Positions 7,980 to 16,703 are shown, counted from the stretch's first letter. The stretch: DNA of 64,000 nt from Actinophytocola algeriensis (GCF_014203735.1 NZ_JACHJQ010000002.1:929224-993223), one strand, 5' to 3'. The notes: generated from the letters alone by a model not told the origin. Numbers and translations: made by a program.

Positions 7980-8399
7980 TCAGCTCGCCATGCTGTCGAA
8001 CGTGCCGGGTTCGTACGAACCGCCCTTGGTGCGCGTGATCACGAGGAGCCGGTTGGCAGCGTTGATCATGGCGACCAGGTAGACCAGCGCGGCGATCTGG
8101 TCGTCGTCGTAGTGCTTGCGTACCTGGGCCCAGGTCTCGTCGGACACTCCCTGGTGAGCGTCGGCGAGCCGGGTGCCCTCCTCGGCGAGCGCCAGCGCGG
8201 CCTGCTCGGCCTCGGTGAACACGGTGGCCTCACGCCAGGCCGCGACCAGGTTGATCCGGACCGCGGGTTCGCCGGCGGCCGCCAGCTCCTTGGTGTGGGC
8301 GTCGACGCAGTAACCGCAGCCGTTGAGCTGGCTGGCGCGCAGCTCGACCAGCTCCAGCGTGGCCTTCGGCAGCGACGACTGCACGACCGCCAGGCTGGA
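7980..8399 (-). pseudogene. carboxymuconolactone decarboxylase / AhpD-like protein, 5' truncated
   Basis: The C-terminal 140 residues of a carboxymuconolactone-decarboxylase family protein. The redox or substrate motif NGCGYCVDAHTKE (Cys-Gly-Tyr-Cys-x3-His) is intact, followed by NLVAAWREATVFTEAEQAAL and the usual LVAMINAANRLLV helix. Homology begins abruptly at SSLPKATLEL (about 8390); upstream the frame reads into antisense of an unrelated gene, so the first 25 or so residues and the native start are lost. Genes of this family are the classic partners of ECF41 sigma factors, and the remains of one start at the same point on the other strand. Confidence 0.8.
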
Positions 8400-8624
8400 G
8401 TGGCCCCGCTGCTGGCCGCCAGCGAGCTGGCGAGGGCCGCCGCCGCGGCGCCACTGCAGCCGGCACAGGTCAACGGCTACCCGGCGCTGATCCTCCGGCT
8501 CGCCGGCAAGATCGACACCGTCGTGGCGGTGCGCATCGACGACGGCCTCATCACCGGGCTCTACGCCGTGCGCAATCCCGACAAGCTGTCGCACATGGAG
8601 CGGGAGACCGCCCTGCACCGCTGA
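8400..8624 (+). pseudogene. ECF41-type sigma factor, C-terminal SnoaL-like remnant
   Basis: About 75 residues that match the C-terminal extension of ECF41/SigJ-type sigma factors: QPAQVNGYPALILRLAG, DTVVAVRIDDGLITGLYA, then VRNPDKLSHMERETAL. The sigma2 and sigma4 DNA-binding domains are absent; left of about 8400 the frame enters antisense of the decarboxylase fragment. In intact loci this extension controls sigma activity. The remnant can have no sigma function. Orientation shows the two genes were divergent before the region between them was lost. Confidence 0.75.
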
Positions 8625-8712
8625 GCCCAACCCAACCGGCATCTCCACCCGCACGTCGCTGCCGGCGACGGCGTAGCAACTGTGCCTGTGGCGACTGCGG
8701 AATACTGTGCCG

Positions 8713-9207
8713 ATGTCAGATTTGCTGCACCCACCTTCCGAGTTGTCCAAGGCCACCTGGTCCGATGAGGATTTCTCGGTCATGGGGTGGCACGACTGCA
8801 GAGTCCATGCGATCAGCATCGGTGAGTACGAAGACGACACTCTGCCGCCGGCTCGGTTGCTCATGGATCTGGACTACATCGTGCGCTGGGTCCATCCGGT
8901 ACGCCCGGCAAGCCATTTCACCTTCTGGGTCGCGCCCGCGACACTCGTGTTCGAACGTGCGTGGGACATCACCGGCGAGTTCGGGCCGCTCCACGAACTC
9001 CTCGAGATCGCCGACCTGCACCGCCTCGGACCACCGGACAACAGTCCAGAGCCGTCCTGGCACATCGAAGGGCAGTCCTTCGACATCCGACTCCGCGCCG
9101 ACGGCTACCGGCAGTACCTGCGCCAGCCGCCTCGACACATACCCCAGCAGATTCTCACCACGGCCCAGCGCGGCGGGATCAGCTTCGCCGAACAATCCTT
9201 CGGCTAA
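8713..9207 (+). CDS. unassigned conserved-looking protein
   Basis: A 164-residue soluble protein. Its pattern (GWHDCRVHAISI, LLMDLDYIVRWV, FWVAPATLVFERAWDI) alternates beta strands and looks like a small beta-rich domain, of a type I have seen as a stand-alone hypothetical in diverse bacteria. No catalytic signature is evident. Start is ATG 8713; GTG 8707 is in frame and possible. No clear ribosome-binding site is visible. It stands alone after the sigma-factor remnant. Confidence 0.65.
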   Translation: MSDLLHPPSELSKATWSDEDFSVMGWHDCRVHAISIGEYEDDTLPPARLLMDLDYIVRWVHPVRPASHFTFWVAPATLVFERAWDITGEFGPLHELLEIADLHRLGPPDNSPEPSWHIEGQSFDIRLRADGYRQYLRQPPRHIPQQILTTAQRGGISFAEQSFG

Positions 9208-9290
9208 TGCTGTGTCCACCAACGTTTGCCGGCTCCTGCGGCAGGTCCGGCCAAGCCGACGGTGATCGTCGTGCCGGGGTGGGCTGGTTT

Positions 9291-9407
9291 GCTGTGAAAG
9301 GCGCGTTCACGGCATCCCCAGTGCCGTGAATGGCGCGTTGAGGTCGCCCAGTGCCCTGAAAGCGCCTTTCACAGCATGGCCAACGCCGTGAACGCGCCTT
9401 TCACGGC
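9291..9407. repeat. four copies of a short GTGAA...TTTCAC palindromic repeat
   Basis: Four related 20-23 bp units (9291-9313, 9323-9342, 9353-9375, 9385-9407) share the core GTGAA-x-GCGC and TTCAC-GGC. The last copy is an almost perfect palindrome (GCCGTGAACGCG...TTTCACGGC). They sit between an unassigned gene and a convergent membrane-protein gene. The remaining 9208-9587 holds no gene. Confidence 0.75.
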
Positions 9408-9587
9408 ACAACGGGACGTCGTCAGGGTGCGCAGCGCGCCCCGCAGCCGAGCACCTCCGCGATCTCGAGCGGTGGGCGAAGATCGGCGGGCTCGACAGGC
9501 CCGCCGCGGGTGTGGAGCCCAGAGACTCCGGCGGGACGGCGATCCGGCGCACGGCTATTTGCCGCCCCGGACCGGTGAGCCGTAGGA

Positions 9588-10331
9588 CTAGGAGTAGTCG
9601 ATGCCCTCGTCGTGTACGTCGGTGTCCGAGGTGAGCAGCACGATCCGGAGGCTGTCGCCTGGCTCGATGTCGACCTCCCGCAGGTACCGGTTGTCACCGA
9701 GGCTCGGATCGTGCGACGTGCTCGAGGTTCGCGTCGAGGGGAAGCGCTTCCTGGTCCCGACGTTCTCGAGAATCCATTGGTCGCCATAGGTGTAGGGCGC
9801 GAAGACCGGATACAGCTTTGCCCACAGCTCGTCGAGGAACTCCTGCATCGTCGTGTCGTCGAACGCCGTGATCGCCACGCTCTTCGGCACGGGGTCGCCG
9901 TACCTCTTGGCAACAGCGGAACTGTCGATGACAACCTGGAGTCGCTCGAACCTCTCGTGAGCTTCCTGGACGGCTTCCTTGACGTTCGTGGTGACCTGTT
10001 GGGACGGCAGATCGGTCAGATGTTTCTCGATCAGGGTCTCGGCGGTGGCGCGGACGGCTTCCTCGATGGCCCTGTTCCGGTTCCGCTGCGCGATCGTCAT
10101 CGCTTCGACGAAGGAAGGAAGACTCGCGTTCTTCGTGTAGTCGCGAGGCGCGTACAGCACGTACGGCCTGTGCCACACCACGAAGAAGAACGCAGCGGCG
10201 ACACCTGCCGGAAAGGTGACGGCGAATATCGCGAGCAGTCCCTGAACCCAGCCGGACAGTTGTGTGGCAACCGCGCCGATCGTTACCTCGGACAACGTAA
10301 GAAAGAGCGATATCACCCATATGGGGTTCAG
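9588..10331 (-). CDS. two-helix membrane protein with cytosolic domain
   Basis: About 247 residues. Two hydrophobic helices near the N-terminus (PIWVISLFLTLSEVTIGA and LLAIFAVTFPAGVAAAFFFV) are followed by a charged helical region with coiled-coil character (EEAVRATAETLIEKHLTD, EAVQEAHERFERLQVV) and a C-terminal acidic beta-type segment. The family is unknown. The start is unclear: AAGGAG on the minus strand (10343-10348) lies 11 bases before a CTG at 10331, while the first normal start, GTG 10316, is 26 bases away. The frame stays open far upstream but that part has no coding character. 10332-10612 shows no gene. Confidence 0.6.
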   Translation of the reverse strand: MNPIWVISLFLTLSEVTIGAVATQLSGWVQGLLAIFAVTFPAGVAAAFFFVVWHRPYVLYAPRDYTKNASLPSFVEAMTIAQRNRNRAIEEAVRATAETLIEKHLTDLPSQQVTTNVKEAVQEAHERFERLQVVIDSSAVAKRYGDPVPKSVAITAFDDTTMQEFLDELWAKLYPVFAPYTYGDQWILENVGTRKRFPSTRTSSTSHDPSLGDNRYLREVDIEPGDSLRIVLLTSDTDVHDEGIDYS

Positions 10332-10612
10332 GTTCGCGGAGACTCCTTTTCGATCATGCTGCGCGCCCCTCCGCGTCCCCGGTATGACCACCGTGGCTGA
10401 ACAAAACCTAGCAACGGGGCCGGGACGAGTCCGGATGCGCTGTGCGGTCCGGATTCCTCGGGTTCCATCGGCCATCGCGACGGCGAGGTCGGCGCCACCC
10501 AGCCAGCCGTGGCCGTGACGGGTGGCGGGCAGCGGCAGCGTGGATCCGGTGCTGTGAGGTCGATGTCGGCCGACGGTTCGGCTCGACGCGAGTGTGCGCT
10601 CGGTGATCCCGG

Positions 10613-11053
10613 TCAGCGACGGCTGGTGGCCAGGATGACGAGGAACTGGCCGCCGCCCGCCTCGATGTCGGCGGTCACCGGCAACCCTGGTGCCAGTCGG
10701 GAGAACCGGTCCACCAGCCAGTCCGCTGCCTCTTGGGCGTCCTGCCTGGTCGGGCAGCGGGCCACCATCTCGCGGCCCCCCTTGCGCTCCAGCCTCCCGG
10801 CAACGGTGATCAACGGCGCGGGTTCGACCACGTGCAGGCGGTCCGGCCAGGCGATGACCACCTTGACCGCGCCCTTGCGGGTGTTGCACCCGCGGTGCGC
10901 GAGCCGCTCGGCGACCTTGGCCTTCCGGTCGGCGGTCCGGCTGTCGACGCTGGGCCCCCGCGGGTCGTTCACCGACATGTCGGGGTCGACCGGTTCGTCG
11001 CACACCCAGCATCGCCAGCCGTCGCGTTCGGCCACATCATCGAGGAGACTCAC
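10613..11053 (-). CDS. HNH-like zinc-ribbon protein
   Basis: A 146-residue protein whose N-terminal half has the layout of an HNH endonuclease: RDGWRCWVC (first Cys pair), an acidic loop, and LAHRGCNTRKG, where a Cys and Asn follow a His. This resembles HNH proteins in which paired cysteines bind structural zinc and the His/Asn sit in the beta-beta-alpha metal site. The second cysteine pair is incomplete (only one Cys in RGCN), so nuclease activity is uncertain. The C-terminal half is a small alpha/beta segment of unknown role. No partner gene is adjacent. Confidence 0.65.
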   Translation of the reverse strand: MSLLDDVAERDGWRCWVCDEPVDPDMSVNDPRGPSVDSRTADRKAKVAERLAHRGCNTRKGAVKVVIAWPDRLHVVEPAPLITVAGRLERKGGREMVARCPTRQDAQEAADWLVDRFSRLAPGLPVTADIEAGGGQFLVILATSRR

Positions 11054-11241
11054 CCGGGCAAACTAGCCTGCCCGGCCACTACCCCGCGTACCGCACCCAG
11101 GCAAGCGCCACCAGCCTCCGTGGTCACCGGGCGAGGACATCCTCGTCGGCTGAACGCGCGCAGGTGCGGCCGTGCCGCGACGCCGCCAGAGCGTGACGGG
11201 GCCGCACAAACCCGGCGACGTCGGTGGTCATCCCCGCGATA

Positions 11242-11988
11242 ATGGCCGACATGCAGGAGGTCGAGGTCGTCGTCGCGCATCACGAGTGTGCGACCCTGCG
11301 TGTCGGCGACGTGTTCCTGAAGATCGACGCTGATCAGGCGCGCACCGACGTCGAGGTCGACGCGATGACCATGGCGCCGATCCCGACACCGCGGATCCTG
11401 TGGCGCACACCGCCCGTGCTCGCCCTCGCCGCCCTCCCGGGGACCGCACTCGGCCGCCTCGGCCAGCCGTCGACCGCGTCGCGGGCAGCGTGGGCCGCGG
11501 CGGGCGCCGCCGCTCGGGAGCTGCACGACGCGCCACTGCCACCACGGCCCGGCCGCGACCGCGCCGACATCGCGGCACACCTCGACGACGAATGCGCATG
11601 GCTCCTCGCCAACAACGTCCTCCCCGCCGACCTGGTCACGCGCAACCGCCAGGTCGCCGAGGCCGCGCTCCGGCCGTGGACACCGGTGTTCACCCACGGC
11701 GACCTGCAGGTCGCCCACGTGTTCGTCGACGGTGACGAGATCACCGGCGTGCTCGACTGGTCCGAGGCGGGCCAGGGCGATGCACTGTTCGACCTCGCCA
11801 CCCTGACCCTCGGACACCAGGAGCACCTCGACGACGTCATCGCGGGCTACGGCACCGACGTCGACCTCGACGTGATCCGCGCGTGGTGGTCACTGCGCAG
11901 CCTGCGGGCGATCCGCTGGCTGACCGAACACGGCTTCGACCCCTCCGCGCCAGGCTGCGAGATCGACGTGCTCACAGCCCAGATGTAA
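11242..11988 (+). CDS. aminoglycoside-phosphotransferase-fold protein
   Basis: A 248-residue kinase-like protein of the APH/choline kinase fold. The catalytic loop reads FTHGDLQVAHVFVDGD and the metal-binding segment GVLDWSEAGQGDALFDLA, so the catalytic Asp of HGD and the DxD-type Asp are present. The Asn that normally follows (HGDLxxxN) is His here. The N-lobe is short. By family it would phosphorylate a small hydroxylated compound, but the substrate is unknown and nothing nearby points to antibiotic resistance. ATG 11242 was chosen; GTG 11224 and ATG 11251 are in frame. It precedes the cyclase/NB-ARC gene by 60 bp. Confidence 0.8.
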   Translation: MADMQEVEVVVAHHECATLRVGDVFLKIDADQARTDVEVDAMTMAPIPTPRILWRTPPVLALAALPGTALGRLGQPSTASRAAWAAAGAAARELHDAPLPPRPGRDRADIAAHLDDECAWLLANNVLPADLVTRNRQVAEAALRPWTPVFTHGDLQVAHVFVDGDEITGVLDWSEAGQGDALFDLATLTLGHQEHLDDVIAGYGTDVDLDVIRAWWSLRSLRAIRWLTEHGFDPSAPGCEIDVLTAQM

Positions 11989-12048
11989 GGCCCGGCCAGT
12001 GCGGTGCGCTGACCCCGGACCCGACCTGGCGGTACGTGACAATTGGGC

Positions 12049-14607
12049 GTGGCCCCCGCACTGCACGGCACGATCGTGGTCGTCGACGTCGTCGGCTTCG
12101 GCGACCTCCGGCGAACCAACACCCACCAGGTCAACGTGCGCACAGCGTTGTACCGGATCGTGGACGACGCGTTCGCGCGGTCGGGCGTGAACTGGACAGG
12201 CTGCCACCACGAGGACCGCGGGGACGGAATCCTCGTCGTCCTCCCGCCCACCGCCGCGAAGGCCCCACTCGTCGAGTCGCTCCCCGGTCATCTGCTCGGG
12301 CTGCTGAGCGAGCACAACGCGGCACGCGACCCCGAAGAGCGGATCCGCCTGCGCGTGGCACTGCACGCGGGCGAGGTCCACCACGACGACCACGGCGTCG
12401 CCGGCCGCGCCGTCACGCATGCCTTCCGCCTCGTCGACGCCCCCGCGTTCCGCGCGGTGGCCGCCGGTTCGAGCGGCGACCTCGCGGTCATCGCCTCCGC
12501 GTGGTTCTACGAGGAGGTCGTGTGGCACAGCGGGCTCACCGGCTACGAGCAGGTCACGGTGGGCAACAAGGAGACCACGACGACAGCGTGGGTGTGGTCA
12601 CCCAGCTCGCAGAGCACCCGGCCGGCCCCTGGCCCGGTCCCGCATCAGCTGCCCACCAACATCAGGCGCTTCGTCGGCCGCGAGGCAGAGCTGAACCGGC
12701 TGACGGCACTGCTCGACGAATCCGAGCAGACCGGCGGGACCGTCGTCATCACCGCGATCGACGGCAGCGCCGGTATCGGCAAGACGTCTCTCGCGTTGCA
12801 CTGGGCGCACACCGTGAAAACACGCTTCCCCGACGGCCATCTGCACGTCAACCTGCGCGGCTTCGACCCGCGGGAACCGATGGACGCCGGCCAGGCGCTG
12901 CACGACTTCCTCCAGGCCCTCGGTGTCGCCCCGGAGAGCATTCCGGCTGAGCTCGACGCGAAGGCGGCGCTCTACCGCAGCGTGCTCGCCGACCGACGGA
13001 TGCTGGTGGTACTCGACAACGCCCGGTCTTCCGAGCACGTCCGGCCGCTGCTGCCCGGAACGTCGTCGTGCATCACGATCGTCACGAGCCGCAACCGCCT
13101 CGACGGTCTCGTGATCCGCGATGGCGCGCAGCGCATCCCGCTCGACGTGATGTCCGAAGTGGAAGCCCGCGCCCTGCTGACCGAACGAGTGCCGTGGGTG
13201 GCTGACGACCACGCGGCGGCCGACGAGCTGATCCAGCTGTGCGCGCGGCTGCCGCTCGCCCTCAGCGTCGTCGCCGCGCGCGCCGCGGTCCAGCCGAGCC
13301 TGCCCCTGCGCGAACTGGCCCGCGAGATTCGTGAGGAACGCAACCGGCTCGACCTCCTCGACCTCGGCGAGGTCGACCTGAGCGTCCGTGCCGTCTTCTC
13401 CTGGTCCTACGCCGTCCTCCCGGCCGGCGCGGCACGTCTGTTCGTACTGCTCGGTGTCCACTCCGGACCCGACATCGACCTGCTGGCATGCGACGCGCTG
13501 CTCGGTGCCCCGGCCCGCGCGGCGGTGCTCACCCTGACCCGCGCCCACCTTCTCACCGAGTACGTCCCCGGCCGCTACCGGTTCCACGACCTGCTCCGCG
13601 CGTACTCGACGGAGCTGGCCGAAACCGCCCCGGACCGCACCGCCGCGGTCGAACGCGTGCTCGACCACTACGTCACGACCGCCCTGCACGCCGACACCCT
13701 GCTCCTCCCTTTCCGCGACGGGGTTCTGCGCATTCCCGAGCCCCACCCGCGCTTGACGACCTACCGCGACGCGATGACGTGGTTCGCCGCCGAGGACACC
13801 ACGCTGCTGGCGATGGTCGGTCTCGCAGCCGACCTCGGCCGCCACCGCCACGTTGCACGCCTCGTCTGGGCCTGCGCGACCTACCTGCGCCGCAACGGCC
13901 GGCTGGAGGACCGGGTCGCCGCCGACCGGCTCGTCATCGCCGCCACCCGGGCCAGTGGTGACCAGGACGGACAGGTTCGCGCACTGTGCAGCCTGGCGCG
14001 CGTGCTCGCGCGGATCGGCCGGTTCGCCGAGGGGCTCGAGACACTCACCCACGTCGAGCCCCTGCTCGGGTCGGTCACGGGCACCGCGACCCGGATCTCG
14101 GTACAGCTGTCCTACGCGCGGGTGCTCGGGCTGGCCGGGCGGTTCGATGAGGCGCTCGCGCACGCACGAGCCGCCCACGCACTGACACCGACCGAGGAGG
14201 GATCCATGCGGCAGGCCGACACCCTCAACTCGGTGGGCAAGCAGCTGTCGAACACGGGTGACGACGCGGCCGCACTCCCCTACTGCGAGCAGGCACTCGC
14301 CCACTACCGGCGGCTCGGCAGCCACGACGGGCAGGCCGAAGCACTCGTCAACATCGGCGACATCAACCGGAACCTCGGACATCACGACGCGGCGATCGCG
14401 TGCTTCACCGAGGCGTTGGAGATCGACCGGCAACTCGGCGACTGGTACTGGCAAGGCGAGATCCTCGAGAACATCGGCCGTACCCACCTGTCCGCCGGCG
14501 ACAGCCACGCCGCGGACATCGCGTTCGAACAGGCACTCGCGATCTTCACCAGGATCCGGCATCCCAAGGCCGAAGTCGTGGCACAGCTCCGTACGACAGT
14601 GATGTGA
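12049..14607 (+). CDS. cyclase-like / NB-ARC / TPR signalling protein
   Basis: An 852-residue multidomain protein. Residues 1-185 resemble a class III nucleotide cyclase catalytic domain (IVVVDVVGFGDL, HEDRGDGILVVLP, RLRVALHAGEVHHDD); the second metal Asp-containing segment (RGDGILV) is kept. Residues 210-500 form a STAND/NB-ARC ATPase: P-loop DGSAGIGKTSLALHWA, Walker B RRMLVVLDNA, then TSRNRLDGL and CARLPLALSVVAARAA. Residues 590-850 are TPR repeats. The architecture is that of AfsR/SARP-like signalling ATPases with the DNA-binding domain replaced by a cyclase-like module. The start is GTG 12049; GACAAT (12038-12043) just upstream could be the -10 of a leaderless promoter. Confidence 0.8.
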   Translation: MAPALHGTIVVVDVVGFGDLRRTNTHQVNVRTALYRIVDDAFARSGVNWTGCHHEDRGDGILVVLPPTAAKAPLVESLPGHLLGLLSEHNAARDPEERIRLRVALHAGEVHHDDHGVAGRAVTHAFRLVDAPAFRAVAAGSSGDLAVIASAWFYEEVVWHSGLTGYEQVTVGNKETTTTAWVWSPSSQSTRPAPGPVPHQLPTNIRRFVGREAELNRLTALLDESEQTGGTVVITAIDGSAGIGKTSLALHWAHTVKTRFPDGHLHVNLRGFDPREPMDAGQALHDFLQALGVAPESIPAELDAKAALYRSVLADRRMLVVLDNARSSEHVRPLLPGTSSCITIVTSRNRLDGLVIRDGAQRIPLDVMSEVEARALLTERVPWVADDHAAADELIQLCARLPLALSVVAARAAVQPSLPLRELAREIREERNRLDLLDLGEVDLSVRAVFSWSYAVLPAGAARLFVLLGVHSGPDIDLLACDALLGAPARAAVLTLTRAHLLTEYVPGRYRFHDLLRAYSTELAETAPDRTAAVERVLDHYVTTALHADTLLLPFRDGVLRIPEPHPRLTTYRDAMTWFAAEDTTLLAMVGLAADLGRHRHVARLVWACATYLRRNGRLEDRVAADRLVIAATRASGDQDGQVRALCSLARVLARIGRFAEGLETLTHVEPLLGSVTGTATRISVQLSYARVLGLAGRFDEALAHARAAHALTPTEEGSMRQADTLNSVGKQLSNTGDDAAALPYCEQALAHYRRLGSHDGQAEALVNIGDINRNLGHHDAAIACFTEALEIDRQLGDWYWQGEILENIGRTHLSAGDSHAADIAFEQALAIFTRIRHPKAEVVAQLRTTVM

Positions 14608-14755
14608 AAGGAGAAACCTGCCGACCTCGGCCTCCACGCCGACGACGGCTGGGCCGCGGTCCTCGAGACAGCATTCGGTCCTGGCTTGTTCCGGGTCGTC
14701 GAGTCCGAGCCGGAGCCGGACCACGAGTTGTCACGACGCACGGCCGGGCCGTGCT
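14608..14755 (+). other. short coding-like segment after the NB-ARC gene
   Basis: AAGGAG follows the NB-ARC gene stop, and the same frame continues about 35 codons with good codon bias (LHADDGWAAVLETAFGPGLF), but no start codon is placed near the ribosome-binding site. It could be a remnant of a lost downstream gene, or the protein may once have been longer. Confidence 0.3.
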
Positions 14756-14780
14756 GGGCTGGGCTGGGCTGGGCTAGGGT
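14756..14780 (+). promoter_or_regulatory. GGGCT tandem repeat and leaderless-type -10 before the SUKH gene
   Basis: Four exact GGGCT units (14756-14775) run into TAGGGT (14775-14780), which lies eight bases before GTG 14789. This spacing fits a -10 element whose transcript begins at or next to the start codon. No good -35 is visible. Confidence 0.4.
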
Positions 14781-14788
14781 CGTCGGAC

Positions 14789-15337
14789 GTGACAGCAGGC
14801 GTTTCTCCGACTCCTCCGACGTTCACCGCGCTCGAGGCGTGGGCCGGAGCGGGGCGGGTCATCCGTGCCGACAAGTCGGAGCTGGCCGCCTGGCAGCTCC
14901 CCGAACAGCAGAAGGCGACGCTGGTCTCGTGCGGGGTGCCGTTGCTCGAAGGCGTCGTCGACGCGGTGTCGTTCACGACGGAGTCGGGGATGTACCGGCT
15001 CGCGGGATACGGCGACGACCGATGCCGGTCCGGTTCGGTCTACGCCGCGGAGCCGGAGACCGGACGTGTGCTCGAACTGACGACCTCGGGCGCTGCCAGG
15101 TTGGTCAACTCGTCGATCGCTCACTGGCTCTGTTCGCTGCACCTGGTCGGCACCTGGCTGGCGAGCTCGACGGCGATCCGCTGCTGGGACGAGGACGACG
15201 CGATGGAAGAGCTGGCACTCACCGAACTCGCCGACCTGTCGGAGCAGATCATCCACCTCGACCCGCCCACCTACGGCGACGACGGTGATCACCGAACCCG
15301 CTTCTGGCCTGCTGTCCTGGACCGGTGGTTGTACTGA
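14789..15337 (+). CDS. SUKH-4 family immunity-like protein
   Basis: A 182-residue protein with the SUKH-4 layout: an N-terminal helical LEAWAGAGRVIRAD, a Leu-rich LVSCGVPLLEGVV, a YRLAGYGDDR turn, then VYAAEPETGRVLELTTSG and SSIAHWLCSLHLVGTW near the middle, and a C-terminal helix ending VLDRWLY. SUKH proteins are often immunity partners of polymorphic toxins, but no toxin gene is adjacent, so it is an orphan here. GTG 14789 lacks a ribosome-binding site, fitting leaderless translation. It converges on the P450 gene. Confidence 0.7.
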   Translation: MTAGVSPTPPTFTALEAWAGAGRVIRADKSELAAWQLPEQQKATLVSCGVPLLEGVVDAVSFTTESGMYRLAGYGDDRCRSGSVYAAEPETGRVLELTTSGAARLVNSSIAHWLCSLHLVGTWLASSTAIRCWDEDDAMEELALTELADLSEQIIHLDPPTYGDDGDHRTRFWPAVLDRWLY

Positions 15338-15455
15338 CACACCGCGACATCCGCTTCTGCCGCTGGGCGCCGTGGCCTGGCGGGCAGGCCGACAGCACGA
15401 TCCCGTCGGCCTGTCCGCGGTCGTGATTCACATCCGGCGTCCGCTCCTCGTCGGC

Positions 15456-16703
15456 TCAGGCGGCCTTCGTTGCCTCGTGGTGCAGCAGTACCGGCAGCGC
15501 GGCCACGTCGTTGGCCATGAACGAGCGCAGTGGCGGGATGTCCTCCGGGGCGGTCGCCAGTGCCAGGTCCGGGTACCGGGCGAACAGCGCGGGTACCGCC
15601 ACCACGGCCTCCAGCCGCGCCAGGCGCGCGCCGGGGCAGAAGTGGGGCCCGCCGCCGAACGCGATGTGCTCCTTGTTCTCCCGGTCGATGTCGAACACCT
15701 CGGGGTCGGGGAACACGTTGGGGTCCCGGCCGTGGGCGAGGTAGCTGATCATGATGGCGTCGTACTTCCTGATCACGACGCCTTCGCCGAGGTCGATGTC
15801 CTCCTTGGCCCACCGCATCGGCAGGTGCCCGACGGGGCACTGGAGGCGCAGTGACTCCTCGATCGCGTCCGGCCACCGGCTCGGGTCCGCCCGGACGATG
15901 GCCAGCTGGTCGGGGTTGGCGAGCAGCTCCCGGACGGTGTGGTCGATGAGCGAGACCGTGGTCTGGCTGCCGCCCCCGATCAGCAGGATCAGCATGTCGA
16001 CCAGTTCCTGCTCCGACAGCGGCTCCTCGCCGTCGACGCGGGCCGCGATCAGGAAGCTGGTCAGGTCGTCCCCCGGCTCGCGGCGCTTGCCCTCGATGAG
16101 GGTGCGCATCGCGGTGTTGATGTCGACGAAGACCCTCGCCGACTCCTCCTCCGGCACGTTGTCGGTGTCGAGCACGACTCGCAGGATCCGCAGCACTTCG
16201 GGACGCAGGTCCTCGGGCACGCCGAACAGGTCGCAGATCATCCTGGTCGGCAGCTGCTGGGAGAACGCGGTGTGCAGGTCCACCGGTCCGCCGGCCGCGC
16301 GGATCGCCAGCTCGTCGAGCAGCGTCGCGGCGATGGCATCCAGGTGCGGCTTCATCGCGTCGATGCGCTTGGGTGTCAGTGCGGGCGCGACCATCTTGCG
16401 CAGCCGCTGGTGTTCGCGGCCTTCAGCGGTGGACATGGACTCCACGTCCACCCACGGCGACAGCCAGGGCACCTCGCCCGGCACGTACATGGGCAGGTTG
16501 TTCCTGAGGTTGCGGGAGACACCCGGGTGGTTCAGCAGGTACTTGACCACGTCTCCTCGCGTGATGGACCACACCACGACACCCTCTGGCAGCTCGACGG
16601 CCACCGCGGGAGCGGCCTCGCGGAAGCGGTCGAGCTGTGCGTACATGCACTTGCCGCCGCCGCTGTCGATCTTCTCGCTCGGCGCGGTGCTGAAGGGGAT
16701 CAT
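15456..16703 (-). CDS. cytochrome P450
   Basis: A 415-residue bacterial class I P450. The heme loop is FGGGPHFCPGARLARLE with the axial Cys; the K-helix ExxR is EESLR; the meander has PDPEVFDIDREN. The I-helix, usually AGxE/DTT, reads IGGGSQTTVSL: the Thr pair is kept but the acidic residue is Gln, which should affect proton delivery. The length is normal. The substrate is unknown; no ferredoxin is adjacent, so redox partners come from elsewhere. It lies 86 bp after a GNAT gene on the same strand and probably shares its mRNA. AGGAG and GGACGAG precede ATG 16703. Confidence 0.92.
   Translation of the reverse strand: MIPFSTAPSEKIDSGGGKCMYAQLDRFREAAPAVAVELPEGVVVWSITRGDVVKYLLNHPGVSRNLRNNLPMYVPGEVPWLSPWVDVESMSTAEGREHQRLRKMVAPALTPKRIDAMKPHLDAIAATLLDELAIRAAGGPVDLHTAFSQQLPTRMICDLFGVPEDLRPEVLRILRVVLDTDNVPEEESARVFVDINTAMRTLIEGKRREPGDDLTSFLIAARVDGEEPLSEQELVDMLILLIGGGSQTTVSLIDHTVRELLANPDQLAIVRADPSRWPDAIEESLRLQCPVGHLPMRWAKEDIDLGEGVVIRKYDAIMISYLAHGRDPNVFPDPEVFDIDRENKEHIAFGGGPHFCPGARLARLEAVVAVPALFARYPDLALATAPEDIPPLRSFMANDVAALPVLLHHEATKAA

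Noticed and set aside
7549-8082. 177-codon plus-strand ORF
   Set aside because: Codon bias is poor, it has no ribosome-binding site, and its end is antisense to the decarboxylase fragment.
9588-11012. One 474-residue minus-strand protein
   Set aside because: Only the C-terminal 247 residues have protein character. The upstream part runs through the antisense side of the HNH gene region and a non-coding gap.
12598-14724. Long 708-codon ORF on the minus strand
   Set aside because: It is antisense to the NB-ARC/TPR gene. Its composition (Gly, Val, Arg, Gln-rich, no domains) and the clear motifs on the other strand show it is a GC-bias shadow.
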